DNA of 64,000 bases, from NCBI GenBank assembly GCA_965153455.1, contig OZ234493.1:17474213-17538212 (forward strand), in the 5' to 3' direction. Under the pieces are notes generated by a model. That model saw only the letters and a list, made by a program, of their open reading frames with translations. It was not told the DNA's origin and ran no database searches. This document shows, one piece after another, positions 23,100 to 35,198 of this stretch. The DNA is from Sphagnum compactum (Eukaryota > Bryophyta > Sphagnopsida > Sphagnales). A program made the position numbers and the translations under genes. The stretch's first letter is position 1. Each line of letters opens with the position of its first letter.

Positions 23100-23720
23100 A
23101 GGTAATTATGGTAGCGGTACACGAGGAGCAGCGAAAATGCATCCCACAACAGCGGAGGCTTCAGGAAAAGGGGAAGACGGGGTCAAACCCGGTCGAGCAC
23201 AGGAAGTGGTGCGTTTTAGAGTTTGACCCCCGATTGAAGGCCAATGTATTTCTTGGGAGGTTTTTCTTTGATCTCACCCGGTTTTCGCCCAAACTCGACA
23301 GTACTGGCGCCGTGTTTCCCTGAGTTTGCGGAAAACACTGCGAAACACCCTGAAAACCGGTGCCCGCATGTTTAAATACCCCGTCGAAAAAAGATTCAAC
23401 TGATACATTCCGAGGTTTTCAAGAAGTCGCTGGTCATCTCTGTGTGGAAAAACCTCCGACTCTCACTCTGAGAATCGGAATGAAGACATTGAAAAAGGTT
23501 CTCATTGAAAAAGTGAGAACCCACCCGACGCTGGTTTCTACCCTGCATTTGTGTTCGAGCATCTCCAGCACCACCCTGGAGATGACAAGACGGATCTTTT
23601 TCCCCCATCCAAGTTTAGTTTTGTACTCTTTCACAACCCCGCCCGTAAAACTCAAACCACGTGGACCGATCATCGTGATGGGCCAACCTTCTCGGTAGCG
23701 ATGAGATCACATTAAATCCG
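23100..23720 (+). other. Weak coding-like segment
   Basis: A GC-richer patch with stretches that read like protein in shifting plus-strand frames, for example WCVLEFDPRLKANVFLG (about 23208) and FVFEHLQHHPGDDKTDLFPP (about 23545), followed by a GCAG acceptor-like site near 23733. No single frame spans it. It may be a decayed exon pair or chance; no family was recognised. Confidence 0.25.
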
Positions 23721-25741
23721 ATATTTTCTGCAGGCGCCCTTCACCAGCCAAGGCAGGCAACGCAATTAATGGTGCGCACTCACTATACAGTAACACTAGG
23801 GTTTAAGGTTTACGCATCATCTTACTATCTTACACACTATCTTATCCCCTCCCTCTCGCTCTCAGATAACAATAAGGAGTAGCCGGAACTTCAGTTTTCC
23901 TTTCTAGGCATTTTTTGTTTGTAGCCAAAATAGTGGGAAGATGTAGGAAAAAATGGCTATCATCCCCACCAAGTTTAAGCCAAATATGCCAATTGATTTT
24001 GCATGACCCACTGTGTGGTTATGGTTGAACAATTCCAAAGACATTTACAAATATAACTATCTCATTCTCAAGCCTAACCCTAAACCTAACTCCTTTCCTT
24101 AATGATTACTTCTTATCCTAATAACTATCTCCCACTCATTTTTTTAAAATAACCATTTAATAACTTATCTTTAAAATTATTTCACCCCTTTTCGTAAGTA
24201 CCCGCCAACCATGGATACGAGAAGATAAATTGATGTGTGCCTTTCCATGTCCATGATATTTATATTGATTAACACTAAATTTTTACATTGACATAAAAAA
24301 TAATGATGAATTTTTTGATATTACATTGATTAAAATTTAACGCATGAATCATATCAAATTTTCTACCCGTATGTATTACCCTTCAAATAAAGCATATTCT
24401 TCAACATCAAGTTGTCCGACATGTTTCGGATGAAGATTAGTGAAAATTTGTCAGAATAGGGCTTTTATTTAAAAGATAGCTTGGGCTGAACATTTTTTTT
24501 GAAGATGTTGGGGGTCACAAAAAGCCATTGCATAATGTGATGCCCACTCATCGGCCCAAGTACACTTGTTATTGAGACACGTAAGTTATCTTGATTGTGT
24601 TTTCTCACATGTCCATGTCCTGTTATGCATCGTACACGATATTCATAATTTGGTAATGAATTAAGGAATTTATTTCACATTGAGGTGACAATTTAAAACA
24701 TGAAATACTAAAATCCCATGGTTTTTGGGAAGCAAATTGTTGTCAGAAGTATCCATGGGCATTAATTTTGTGACATTTTTTGGCTATTTCGCCAAGACGA
24801 GACGATTGTTATCGTGGTTGTCTCCATTTTTTTATGTATGATCTGGGGTTTTGTCTACATCACAAAAGTTGAAAACAATTAATTTATGAATCATCACTTC
24901 CAGCTCCGTGTTTTTATGAACATCCTTTTATAGTTTTTTTTAATGTAACAATTTCATAAAAATGACTCCATCCTTCTACGAACGACTTTTATAGGGATGT
25001 TCTGACTATATATTTGATGAAGAAAATATACACTGAGAAAAAGTGAAATTTGCGGGTTTTATCACCAAGTTTCGGGGGAAAAAAAGAAAAAGAAAGAAAT
25101 CCCAAGAATTCTATGTTGGGTGCCCGTAGTTAGGAAACAATATAGAAGAATGCTTAAATCGTTCCACTTTCATATCTTGTTTATAGCCCAATTTGGCCAA
25201 ATCTTTGTTATGGAGGATCACCCCTTCCACAACACCACAAAATTAGAAAGAAAGAAACACTAATCACACCATTTAAATAAAAACTATCCTACATTTTTAT
25301 TTTTATTTTTTTTAAAAGATCAAAGAAACCAAAAAAGATGGAAAAGAAACATTTTCCTTTATTTTGGGATGTTATCTTTCTTTTTTGATGAAAAAAGTTC
25401 CTTTGGTTCACTAATGTCAGTGATTGACCCAGAAGGTGACATTTGATTGGGTCCTTTCAATTTACACTATTTTAGTACCTTCGACAGCTTCAGGGGAAGG
25501 AACTTTCTTCCTTTACAATATATAATGATAATCAAGTGAGTTCGGTGAGCTTTGCATCGGCCTGCTGAGCACTTTTTGCCCCCACCCACCAACCAATGTG
25601 CCATCTCTGCACGTTACACAAACAAACACCAACCATCTGCAAGCATCAACCTACTCGCCTTCGACCTACCGATCCCTGACACACCTGTTCCTACCGACGG
25701 CCCACGAAGCAATTTTGATTTTTCCATAAGACTTTCAACTA
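23721..25741. other. AT-rich gene-free stretch
   Basis: Nothing coding is seen. Around 24079-24095 there are degenerate telomere-like words (CCTAACCCTAAACCTAA). The TA dinucleotide at 25740-25741 is the left half of the target duplication of the neighbouring DNA transposon. Confidence 0.45.
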
Positions 25742-26899
25742 CAGTAGTCTCCCCGTTTAAGTACGCACCCATTTAAGTACGCATCCCGGTTAAGTACGCA
25801 TTGTTTGGCAAAAAAATTAGGGTTCAAAATTATTAATTACCTCTGGTGTACGTTTTTTTAATAAATTTTACAGATAAAATGATCTAAGCTCCCAATTTTC
25901 TGAAGAAATTCGAAATTGCAGAAGTTCTGGTTCAGGATTTCACAAAATTGACACTTCCTGAATTGATGCATTCGGCTAATCAGAAAGCGGTAGCTTTGTA
26001 CTTAGTTTCTTGCCTAGACAACAGGAGTGTTTTGCTCGAGTCAACTATGTAATTGTCGTCAAATGGATCTCTCTGGTCCGGGTATTGACGTTAAATTAAA
26101 AGAAAGAAAGAAAGAAAGAAGGTTCCAGTTTTTTGCAAAAACATACAATCATCATAAGAACCTCTAATTTTGGGTTTATTTTGAGAACTGCTGGTCAAGG
26201 ATCTGAACTGGTTCTTTGATTTTCTGGGAACCGCTTGTGAAGGGTCCCGGGTACTCAACCCTACACACTAGTTCTTTTATTTGAAAAAGGAGAGAACCGC
26301 CCAACACTGGTTTAATATGGAGCACCCAAAAAACACAGATTTCAAGTGGGATCTTTTTTGTAGAACTCAAAATGGAAAAAGGAGAAAGAAGAAGAGACAA
26401 AACCCACTTAAGAAATAGAAATGCTTCGCGACAGGTGCATCACCCCAACATCAGGTAAAGTGGTGAAACCCTGCAAAACTTTATTAACAAACACACAGAA
26501 GATTTCGAAAATGTACAGTACAAAGGAATAATTAAAAAAGGAAAATGGAGAAGTTCCAGAATGTCAACTTAGTTCAGGTAAAGTAGTTTTTTTCTTTCGT
26601 GGCTCTGTCTCTCTGAGGGAGGAGGGACCACCCACTAATGTACCTAGTTTTCATTTGGTCCCACATTTTCAGGAATGTCCACCACGTGTCCTAACTTGTG
26701 AGACTTCATGGAAACATTTCACCGAACTTGCCATAAGGGACAAGGTAATGTGATTTTGTCTCAATAGGTAGTGTGTAGTTGCAAAGTAGATTACCAAAAG
26801 TGAGCGACTTGGGAGCTGCAAATCTAAAGTACGCACCTACTGGCTAAGTACGCACAAACCATGTAGGTTCAAGTTGCGTACTTAAGCGGGAGACTACTG
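25742..26899. mobile_element. Non-autonomous pogo/Tc1-mariner-like DNA transposon
   Basis: The element is 1158 bp, flanked by TA on both sides (25740-25741 and 26900-26901). Its ends are inverted: CAGTAGTCTCCC at the left and GGGAGACTACTG at the right, with TTAAGTACGCA continuing the similarity inward. Subterminal copies of TTAAGTACGCA lie at 25757, 25773 and 25790. On the right are variants at about 26825 and 26844 and an inverted copy at 26875-26885. A TA target and CAGT ends are typical of the pogo/Tigger and related Tc1-mariner groups. No transposase frame survives inside; a GAAA microsatellite sits at about 26099-26120. It would need a transposase supplied from elsewhere. Confidence 0.75.
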
Positions 26900-26901
26900 T
26901 A

Positions 26902-29484
26902 GGCACAATCTTCTCCAGCCAAGGGGGGGGCAAAAATTGATGTGACGTGTCAACTTTTCATTGGCAATGATGTCAACATTCCAACAAATCGCATTGGTTC
27001 CGCCATCATATTTGGCACCCATTCGGACTTCAAGTCCCTTTCAAATGCGAGCGAATCATACCTTAAGGCCTGGTATAGAAAATAATACCAATACGGGCCA
27101 TGTATCGGTGACCAAAAATAATCTACCCCATACTGGGGTTGTGTATCGACGATGGACGTGATCCAGGGGCATTGGGAAAATGAAAATGATCTGCGCAATT
27201 GGTGTTTTTCCAGGCAGTTAAAAGTGATCTCAATAATGTGTGGATGACCAAAAATAATCCACATCGTCCATGCCTTACCAAAAAAGGATCCACCCTATGG
27301 AGTGAATATAAATCATCTCTTTCGTCCACGGGTGGTTGAAAATGATCCACTACATCCACGGATGTTTGGAAATGATCTACCCCATCCAATCGGTTGATCA
27401 CAATCGTTACCATGTTATCGCGACCGCTGTGCCCTGGAAATTAAAATAGATGAGAAAAGTCAAAACAAGTTGTACTGCAAGTCTATTGGCTCAGAATTTG
27501 CTTTTTATCTGAAATTTGGGTTAAGAATGGTGAGCTCTCTATTGCATTTTCCAAAGCTAATATTGTGGCCACCATTGTTTAATGAATACCCCACCTCATG
27601 GGGATCTCCAGAATGCAAATATATGCATATATTGCTAGCGCATGCAGAGCGTGCCAACAACAATGAAAACTTTGAACAGTAGGCGTTGTCTTTTATTGGA
27701 ACAACAACACTTTCATATATTTTTTTTGGTCCAAATGTTTTTCCTGGATAAGGCTTATCCAAATTTGATTGTGGGTATTGATGCTCTAGATGGATTGCAG
27801 CATTGATAAACATTACAGGTATCCCTAGTTTTAATGGGCTGGGTTTGTCAAGTCCACATTTAAGATTTTGCAGGTTAAATATATGCACTAAGAGGCCTCA
27901 ATCAGGGGTTTGGATGAATTAGCACCTGCAGTGGTACTGTGGTATAAACATTATTGCTTCTAAACATTATAAATACATGCCTTGGATGAAGCATTGGTGC
28001 CATGGTCGAAATTTACAAAATCATTTAAATCGTTTCTAAATATTATAAATATCCCATGATTAGACAAAATCACAGTCTCTGATTCCAAATCTAACATCTC
28101 TTGGGTTTTAATTTGGCCACTAAGCTGCCTCACTCAAGAAGCTGAAGGTGATCAACCGGTCATCAGTGTAGGCCACAAGTTGGCCAGGGTGAACCCAGCA
28201 CCCATGTTGGTACCTTGACCTTTTTGAATGAGCCCTCTTAGTGGCCATATTAAGCCCAAAAAATGTTAAATCTGAACTCGGACACCCTGATTTGGTCTAA
28301 GCATGGGATATTTGTAATGTTTAGAAATAATTTAAATGGACTAGCTTGGGATCATACCTTAAGGCTCTCAAGTCACAGTGTCCTTGTTGGCTGATTGAAT
28401 ATCATTGAAACTACTTAATTGCTCGATGGGAATTTGAAAAAGTTTCTCAAAGTCCACAATTTTTTTATAAAAACAATCAAGGCATTGAAACTAGTGTTGC
28501 CCTGTTATTCGGGAATTATTTAAAATAAATGTGTTGGGTACCAATAAAGGGCACAATGACAAGCTATTGCAACCTACATGCCGGTTCTCACTAGCAGCAA
28601 TATTTATTTTGGGAAAAAAAAAAAGGTGAGCTAGAGTTGCACAAGAAGTCCAAGACCATATAATTCACAGGGCTCTTGTGAAAATACCAGCCAATCTCAT
28701 TTGTAAAGTTGAATCCATCAGAGACATGTCTGTGGACGTCAGCTGCAGAAGGCGTCCAGGCGCTGAAGAAGACTTACGTATGCCAGTGATTTTGCAACTG
28801 CTGCTGGCTTGTTTATCAGAGTGCCATGTGGCATCATTTCAAACACTTCCAAAGTAAAGATTTATTTTTTTGTCGCCTTTCTTTCACAGCACTTGAATGA
28901 TTTTGTCATAATTACATGAAAAATCCTTAATTACATCGACAGTAAAAATATTAATACCTTTCATAATATTGGGCGCTAGGCCTACCTCCACTCCAGGTCC
29001 CAGAAGGGACCAACTAGTTGTTTCCAGCAACTACAAACACAGTGAATGATTGCTAGTCACAGTATGAGACTTGGAAAAAAAAAACAGTACTGATTTGGGA
29101 CAGTTCGACTATTTACAGGATCTTAACATACTGTTGTTCTCTAACGTTGTAGACCAAGCTGCCCGGAAAACTGAATACTACTTAGCCTACTGAATGGGGG
29201 GGGGATAAACAAGGCACTAGCAGCAGCAGACATTCACATGGCATTTACATTGACATGGCATTATTTGTCTGAGGTACATAGGGTTCATTTTTCTTCACAA
29301 GTTCCTCAAATAGGTCCAATGGGGGAGGGTCCCCCAACATTTATTACCATTGTTACTGGCAACTGTCATTTGAGGTGGGCTGTAGCATTTTTACAAAATG
29401 GGTGGGCCTAGGTCTAGATATGGGTAATTTATTTATTTTCATTACAAAAAAGGTCCGAAAAATGGCTAAAAAATCACCCAAGTC
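26902..29484. other. Gene-free stretch
   Basis: Between about 27110 and 27390 a loose motif AAAA(A/T)(A/G)ATC(C/T)AC recurs four times (near 27117, 27250, 27340 and 27372). Otherwise I see only AT-rich unique DNA; no reading frame is persuasive. Confidence 0.4.
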
Positions 29485-30415
29485 ACTCCTGCCCACCAAG
29501 GATGTTCATTGCTTGGTTAAACAGGAAAAAAAATTCGTGCCATATAAAATTTCCCCCCCTTTTTTTGTTCATGGGCTTGAATGACCCAACACCCACCGGC
29601 GCAGAAGCCACAAATCTTGTTTTAGGGTTCAAGGTGGACAAACTTTTCTCCTGGGGCAATTAAAGAACAGGTCGGAGAAAACGGATAAAACATACTTATC
29701 AAAGAGGTATATAATATGGATTTGTATGGAAGAACTTAAGCCGTATCACAAAATTAATCAAGAATTATTTTTTAAAGTCTGCTTTATTGGACCCCTCAAA
29801 TGTTTCGGGTATACATGTGGACCACCCAAGGATTTTTATTTTTTTGTCTGTTTATGTTTTGTGAATACATTTAATAGGGTATAAATATTTAATGCCGTGC
29901 AAGGACATATTTTGTTTTGGGATCGTAATCATTTGCATCTTTTTAGAGTAGGAGTATTGTAGGACTCCTGCCCACCAAGGATGTTCATTGCTTGATTAAA
30001 CAGGAAAAAAAATTCGTGCCGTATAAAATTTCCCCCCTTTTATTTTCCTGGGCTTGAATGACCCAACACCCACCGGCGCAGCAGCCACAAATCTCGTTTT
30101 AGGATTCAGGGTGGACGAACTTTTCTCCCGGGGAAATTAAAGAATAGCTCGGAGAAAATGGATAAAACAATACTTATCAAATTGAAAACCTTTACCATCA
30201 AAGAGGTATATAATATGGATTTGTATGGAGAACCTTAAGCCGTATCACAAAATGAATCAAGAATTATTTATTGAGGTCTGCTTTATTGGACCCCTCAAAT
30301 GTTTCGGATATACATGTGGACCACCCAAGGATTTTTTTTGGTCTATTTATGTTTTGTGAATACATTTAACAGGGTATAAACATTTAATGTTGTGTAAGGA
30401 ATATTATTGGCCAGC
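29485..30415 (+). repeat. Tandem repeat H, two copies, 479 bp unit
   Basis: ACTCCTGCCCACCAAGG begins one unit at 29485 and the next at 29964. Both continue through GGCTTGAATGACCCAACACC, GGAGAAAA(C/T)GGATAAAAC, AAGCCGTATCACAAAAT, CTTTATTGGACCCCTCAAAT and GGACCACCCAAGGATTTTT. They share small insertions or deletions and scattered substitutions. The second copy ends near 30410. A third, more diverged copy lies at 31665-32155. Confidence 0.7.
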
Positions 30416-30719
30416 TAATACAACTTATCATAAAAGTCTGGCCAGTGTTTTATAAACTTTTTTTTACCACAAAGTTTGGCCAATTTGGGACCATTTATTT
30501 TCCATGAAAAATCCTTCAAATAGGTTGAAATTTGAAACCATATATTTCAGGTGCAAAATTGGCAAAAAATTTGGCAATAAAACAAATCCCAGGTTCTAGG
30601 GTTTAGGCAAGTAGGCAGTAGTACGTACATTACTACACATACTGAGTAGGCCAATCACGTGGTTGCCCGAAAAAGAAACTAAAGAAATATAAATAAAAGA
30701 AAATGGGGCAAGGGATGAT

Positions 30720-30858
30720 GGGGAGGTTAATGATGGAAAGAAGGATGGATGGACGGAAGGACCGAGGGACGGACGAATAGATACATAGAAACTAAGAAAG
30801 AAAGAAAGAAAGAAAGGAAGACGGACGGATGGATGGACGGATGTACGTACGTAGAGCT
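30720..30858. repeat. Complex GGAC/GGAT/GAAA microsatellite
   Basis: Interspersed GGAT, GGAC and AAGA tetranucleotides with a pure (GAAA)n section (about 30797-30815), ending in ACGTACGTAG. The antisense frame with many SFLS-type repeats is a product of this tract. Confidence 0.8.
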
Positions 30859-31664
30859 CTTTGATCCCACTGCCATGGCCACAATCCGCGAATGTCTGTG
30901 ACGAACAGACACCACCACGTTTGCTTTAATATATAGGATCTTGCAATGAGAAGGAATCTTGTAAATACGATCTAGTTTACTTTTACTGTCATTTGTAAGA
31001 AAAATTAAACAATATCCCCTTGAAGTAAATGTTTTTTTTCTTATCGTAAACGGCAGGGCCAGCATGTGACGCATGCCGTGCCCGTCGTGTTTTGTTTGTC
31101 CTTGACGACGAACATGTGTCGTTCGAATAAACCTTGGCCGGATTGTGTGGTGGATGAAATTGAACCCATAAAATGCAATTTCGTCCCATGAATGAAGATT
31201 TGATGTGAGTCATAATGGTTTACAATACAAATGTCAGTCGCGAGAATGAAACCCTAATGTTAAATTATGGATAATGGAGCGGGGGAAAATTGATATTTAC
31301 TTAAAATGGATGTCATATTAATTTCCTTAAAGAATTACTTTGTTTTTTCCAAGACCGGGGGGAGGGAGGGGAAGGAGGTTCAATTCCCTGCACCCCCGGT
31401 CCTCCTACTCTTATCTGAGCTTTGGTTCGATGACCAGCCTAAACCCCCCCCCCCGCCGCGCCCCCCTCCTCCCTCTTCTACTTGCAATTGGTTGGTTGCC
31501 TTTTGTTATTTTTCATCAAGCCTCACTCATTTTCTCCCTCTGCTTGTTCGATTTCCGGTCGGTCGAATCGTTCATTTTGTTAAGATGTCTATTTTTCCCC
31601 AGCGATTGAAATTGTTGAACTTTTTCCCTCCGCGAACGAATGTAAACGCGGAGAGCCCAGAGTT
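30859..31664. other. Intergenic stretch
   Basis: No gene supported. A cytosine/purine-rich patch at about 31340-31475 gives proline-rich open frames that look artefactual. Confidence 0.4.
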
Positions 31665-32155
31665 CGCTTTATTGGACCCCTCAAATTTTTGAGAAATACA
31701 TGGTAACCCCCTAAGGATTTTTTTTGTCCGTTTATGTTTTACGAATACATTTAACAGGGTATAAATATTTAATGTTGTGTAAGGAGGTATTTCGTTTGAA
31801 GATCGTCATCATTTGCATCATTTTTTAGCAGGAGTATTGCAGGACTCGTGCCCTCCAAGGATGCTCATTGCTTAATTGAATGGGAAAAGAAAATCTTGCC
31901 TTCTGAAATTTCCCGGTTTTTTTTGTTTCCCGGGCTTGAATGACCCAACACCCACCAGTGCCCCGTCCACAAATCTCGTTTTAGGGTTTAGGGTTGACAA
32001 ACTTTTCTCCCAGGGAAATTAATAAATAGCTCGGAGAAAACGGAGAAAGTATACTTGTAAAATTAAAAATCTATACCATCAAAGAGGTATTTGATATGAA
32101 TTTGTCTGGAACAACCCAAGCCGCATCACAAAATAAATCAAGAATTGCTTTTTAT
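31665..32155 (+). repeat. Tandem repeat H, third diverged copy (permuted)
   Basis: The segment starts within the unit at GCTTTATTGGACCCCTCAAAT, passes the unit boundary (GGAGTATTGCAGGACTC at about 31830), and continues to CAAAATAAATCAAGAATTG. It is in the same orientation as the pair at 29.5-30.4 kb but more diverged. Confidence 0.6.
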
Positions 32156-32160
32156 GACGA

Positions 32161-32289
32161 CCAAATAATAATTAGGGTTGTTTTGGGAAAAGGAACATTG
32201 TGGGAACGCCGCAGGGCATATCTAGCCAAATAATAGTTAGGGTTGTTTTGGGAAAAGGAACATTATGGCAACGCCGTAGGGCATATCTA
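32161..32289 (+). repeat. 65 bp tandem duplication
   Basis: CCAAATAATA at 32161 and 32226 starts two near-identical units containing TTAGGGTTGTTTTGGGAAAA, GGAACATT and GGGCATATCTA. A few substitutions separate them, indicating a recent local duplication. Confidence 0.8.
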
Positions 32290-33599
32290 AAGTATGTCAT
32301 CATGGCGAATCCCGATTAATTTTAATTGGTAAATACCCTAGGACATTTTTGGTAAACAGTAATAGAGTTTTCACGCTCGCACAAAGTTTAATATATCACA
32401 CATCCTTTTTAATCTATAAACATTCATTGTAACAAAGCTTTGTTGGGATGGAGGACGAATTAAATGTTTATTAAACAATGAGAATGAGAATAAGATCTAT
32501 TTCCCTCCAAATATACAAAAGATAAATCGACCATGAATCATGCATGTCCGTAAATGTTATGTGATGGCCCACAATTTTGACACCCCCCCCCCTGGACCCC
32601 CAAAAACACAATTTCCATATGCTCCTCCATCCTCTCCCAATGGCCCTTGTAATCCCTTTAGTTTATTGTTATTTTTATATATAATAATCTATAAAATTGT
32701 GTCAATGGCGACATTTTGATGGGTAGTCAAAAGCTAAATAGAATGCAAACGTAACTATTGAAGCTGCACACAAAAACGTAAAATAATTCGAACCACGTCA
32801 TGCGAAGTTATACTATAATGGAGTACAGCGAAAAAATAGGAAAAGGAAGTCGATTAGCGAGCCAGGGAGTGAGCTTCCATTGAGAGGTTCTTTAAAAATT
32901 TAGTGGAGTGGTACCCTAAGCCCCAAATTGAACTTTAAAATTTCGCGATTTTTTGCCATCAAAAAAAGTTTTTTTTTTAATTATAATGTGTGATATGACG
33001 TGATATAAGCAAAACATGATGTGTGATAGCGCCGCGGGGAAACGTCATATGGGTTCAGTTTATGGAACATGTAAAAATTATAAAATATGCTTCATATATG
33101 GTGCACAGGATTTTTGTACAGGCCACATTAAATACCTAAAACTATGTTCAGCATTTTCCCAAGCGTTATCAAAGAAGTGGCAGCCGTATTGCAATGAATA
33201 CAGGATTGTATCAAATCCACCACAAAGTAATTTACCTTTTCATAGAATTTATTAGATTCCATTTATGAGGATAAATAATATATATGCATGGATGGAAATA
33301 AAAGGCTGCGCAACATGCTACGAAGGCCAAAGTACATTTAATCACGTCATTTATCAATTTCTCCAAACATAATGAAATTGGAGTGGGGCACAGAATAAAC
33401 ATACGGGGTTAGAGATTTTTTTTTTCTAATGTTCTAGTGTGCAGCAGGAATTTCTCTCACAAAATCTCGTGATTTGGAAAACCAGGAGCTGTTCTGTATG
33501 TGTAACCAGGAGCGCTTCACATCACCGAACTCTTGTTCCTAAGGTGAGCAACCTGACATCGGGCTCCATGTAAATTTCAAAGATACATCTTATAATCTT
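32290..33599. other. AT-rich gene-free stretch
   Basis: No supported exon or element; one C homopolymer near 32584. The open frame at 33016-33255 has no protein-like features. Confidence 0.4.
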
Positions 33600-35130
33600 G
33601 TACGCAAGGTCGGCCCGTCATTCAAATCACGAACTTTTGGATTGTCATTTTCTGCACATGTTATGCTAGAAGGGGGCATTACAACACAAACGACACACGT
33701 TCCACTTCGCACAGATGCCAGCTTATTTGAGCGCGGGGAGCAAGCGCAGGTATCAAAACCTGAACCTATACCGGCATTTGCATCCGAAAATTTCATCTGT
33801 TGTCGTTGTGGCTTTCCAGTGCAGCGGAAAATCCTAGGAACAGAAAGTTCTTTCGTGAATCGTGCAGCATGTTACAAATTCTAACTTGTTCTCACTGTGA
33901 GATCGCAACAAAACTTGTAGGACTCGCCTTGATAAATTTGTAGAATTTTTTGGTGGTTCAAAGACGTTATCCGTGTGGGCGAAATGAATGTCTGTCCACA
34001 CAATACCAAATTACCATAGTGTGCAAACGTTAGTTCAAGCTATATTGGTTTGCGTAGCCCCAAACATTTCAAGTGCGTGCATTCGGAGTCTGTTGTAGAC
34101 ATGGAACCTGTGTTGTTTTCATCTTTCAACTCCCGCCCTTCACTGTTTTACAGGAGCGAGGAGGCAAAGGGAGCACAGTCGTTAGATCGCATCGCAAGTC
34201 CAACTCCATGTATGTGCGAACTTATCTAAGTAAGCACATGTGCAGAACTACCTTAAGGGCCGTATGCATGAATTTGAACACTTTCCTATTGAGGGGATGT
34301 CGGTGTCGGGTAAGATCACCAACGCCCAAAATTTGATTTCGTGTGTCTACAAGGTTCAGGTGGATTCGACAAAGCCGGTGTTATTGGTATATCGACCTTT
34401 GGTTTTCTATCGTAACCCTGATGCCTGCACAAACATCTGTTTGAGCACAGCGGGCAATATGTATAGGTATCAAAATATCAACCCTACACCATCATCCACA
34501 TTCGTTTCCCTCTCAAAACTTGATTCGGGGTCGTTGTCACAGTGGCTTTGGAGCGCAGTGAAAAAGTCGTCGGAAACGGAGAGCTCTCGTGTGAATGGTG
34601 TAGCGTGTTGTAAAATTGAACTTGTTTTTCACACATAGAATTATGAGATCGCAGGAAAAATTTGTGTGATTGCACCTGATATCTTTGCAGTGATTTTTTC
34701 ATGTTTTAATGAAGTCACTTAGTGCCGGTGAAACGGATGTTTGTCGACCCAACACCAAAATAACACAGTGTGCAGACATTGGTTTAGGATGTATTGGTTT
34801 ACAGAACTCCGGGCATTTGAGGGATAGAATCAATGTTGTTTTCGTCTTTCCACTCGCACACTTCCATGCTTTACAGGGGGCCACGGGGCGCACGGAGCAC
34901 AGTGATTAGATGCCATCGCAAATTCCACTGCATATATACGCCCGAACCCTTATTCCGGCACTGAGACCCAGTAAGCGCACGGACCCGACATCTTTGGTGT
35001 ATGCAGGTATTTGATCTTGTGTAGATGTTCTGTTCGGGAAAATCAATGTGTACACTAAAATCAGAACTGCATTTTCCTATGTATGCAGGCTGCAGGTTGG
35101 TTCGACTGGGCTGGAGTTATCCGTGTATTG
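33600..35130 (+). repeat. Diverged tandem array, about 0.73 kb unit, upstream of the recombinase-helicase
   Basis: Ordered word pairs recur at nearly constant spacing: GTTACAAATTCTAACTTGTT (about 33870) with GTTGTAAAATTGAACTTG (about 34607); TGTTTTACAGGAG (about 34144) with GCTTTACAGGGG (about 34869); CAGGTGGATTCGAC (about 34356) with CAGGTTGGTTCGAC (about 35094). At least two full units and part of a third are present, strongly diverged. The array ends just before the ATG at 35199. Such arrays are seen at ends of some large mobile elements and in subtelomeric DNA; either reading is inference. Confidence 0.55.
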
Positions 35131-35153
35131 ACCTTTCATTATCAATCACAACT

Positions 35154-35168
35154 CTAAACCCTAAACCC
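35154..35168 (+). promoter_or_regulatory. Telomere-type repeat / telo-box (CTAAACCCTAAACCC)
   Basis: Two CCCTAAA-type units lie 31 bp before the ATG of the recombinase-helicase frame. In plants the AAACCCTAA word is a common 5'-region element, so a promoter role is possible. It also equals the plant telomere repeat. With only two units, neither meaning is proven. Confidence 0.45.
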
Positions 35169-35198
35169 AAAACATCGGTCTGTTATCAACCGATATTC

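Noticed and set aside
30727-31074. 115-codon minus-strand frame rich in Ser/Phe/Leu
   Set aside because: Its C-terminal half is the translated GGAT/GAAA microsatellite.
35154-35168. A true telomere or chromosome end
   Set aside because: Only two CCCTAAA units with unique DNA on both sides; telo-boxes are common in plant 5' regions.
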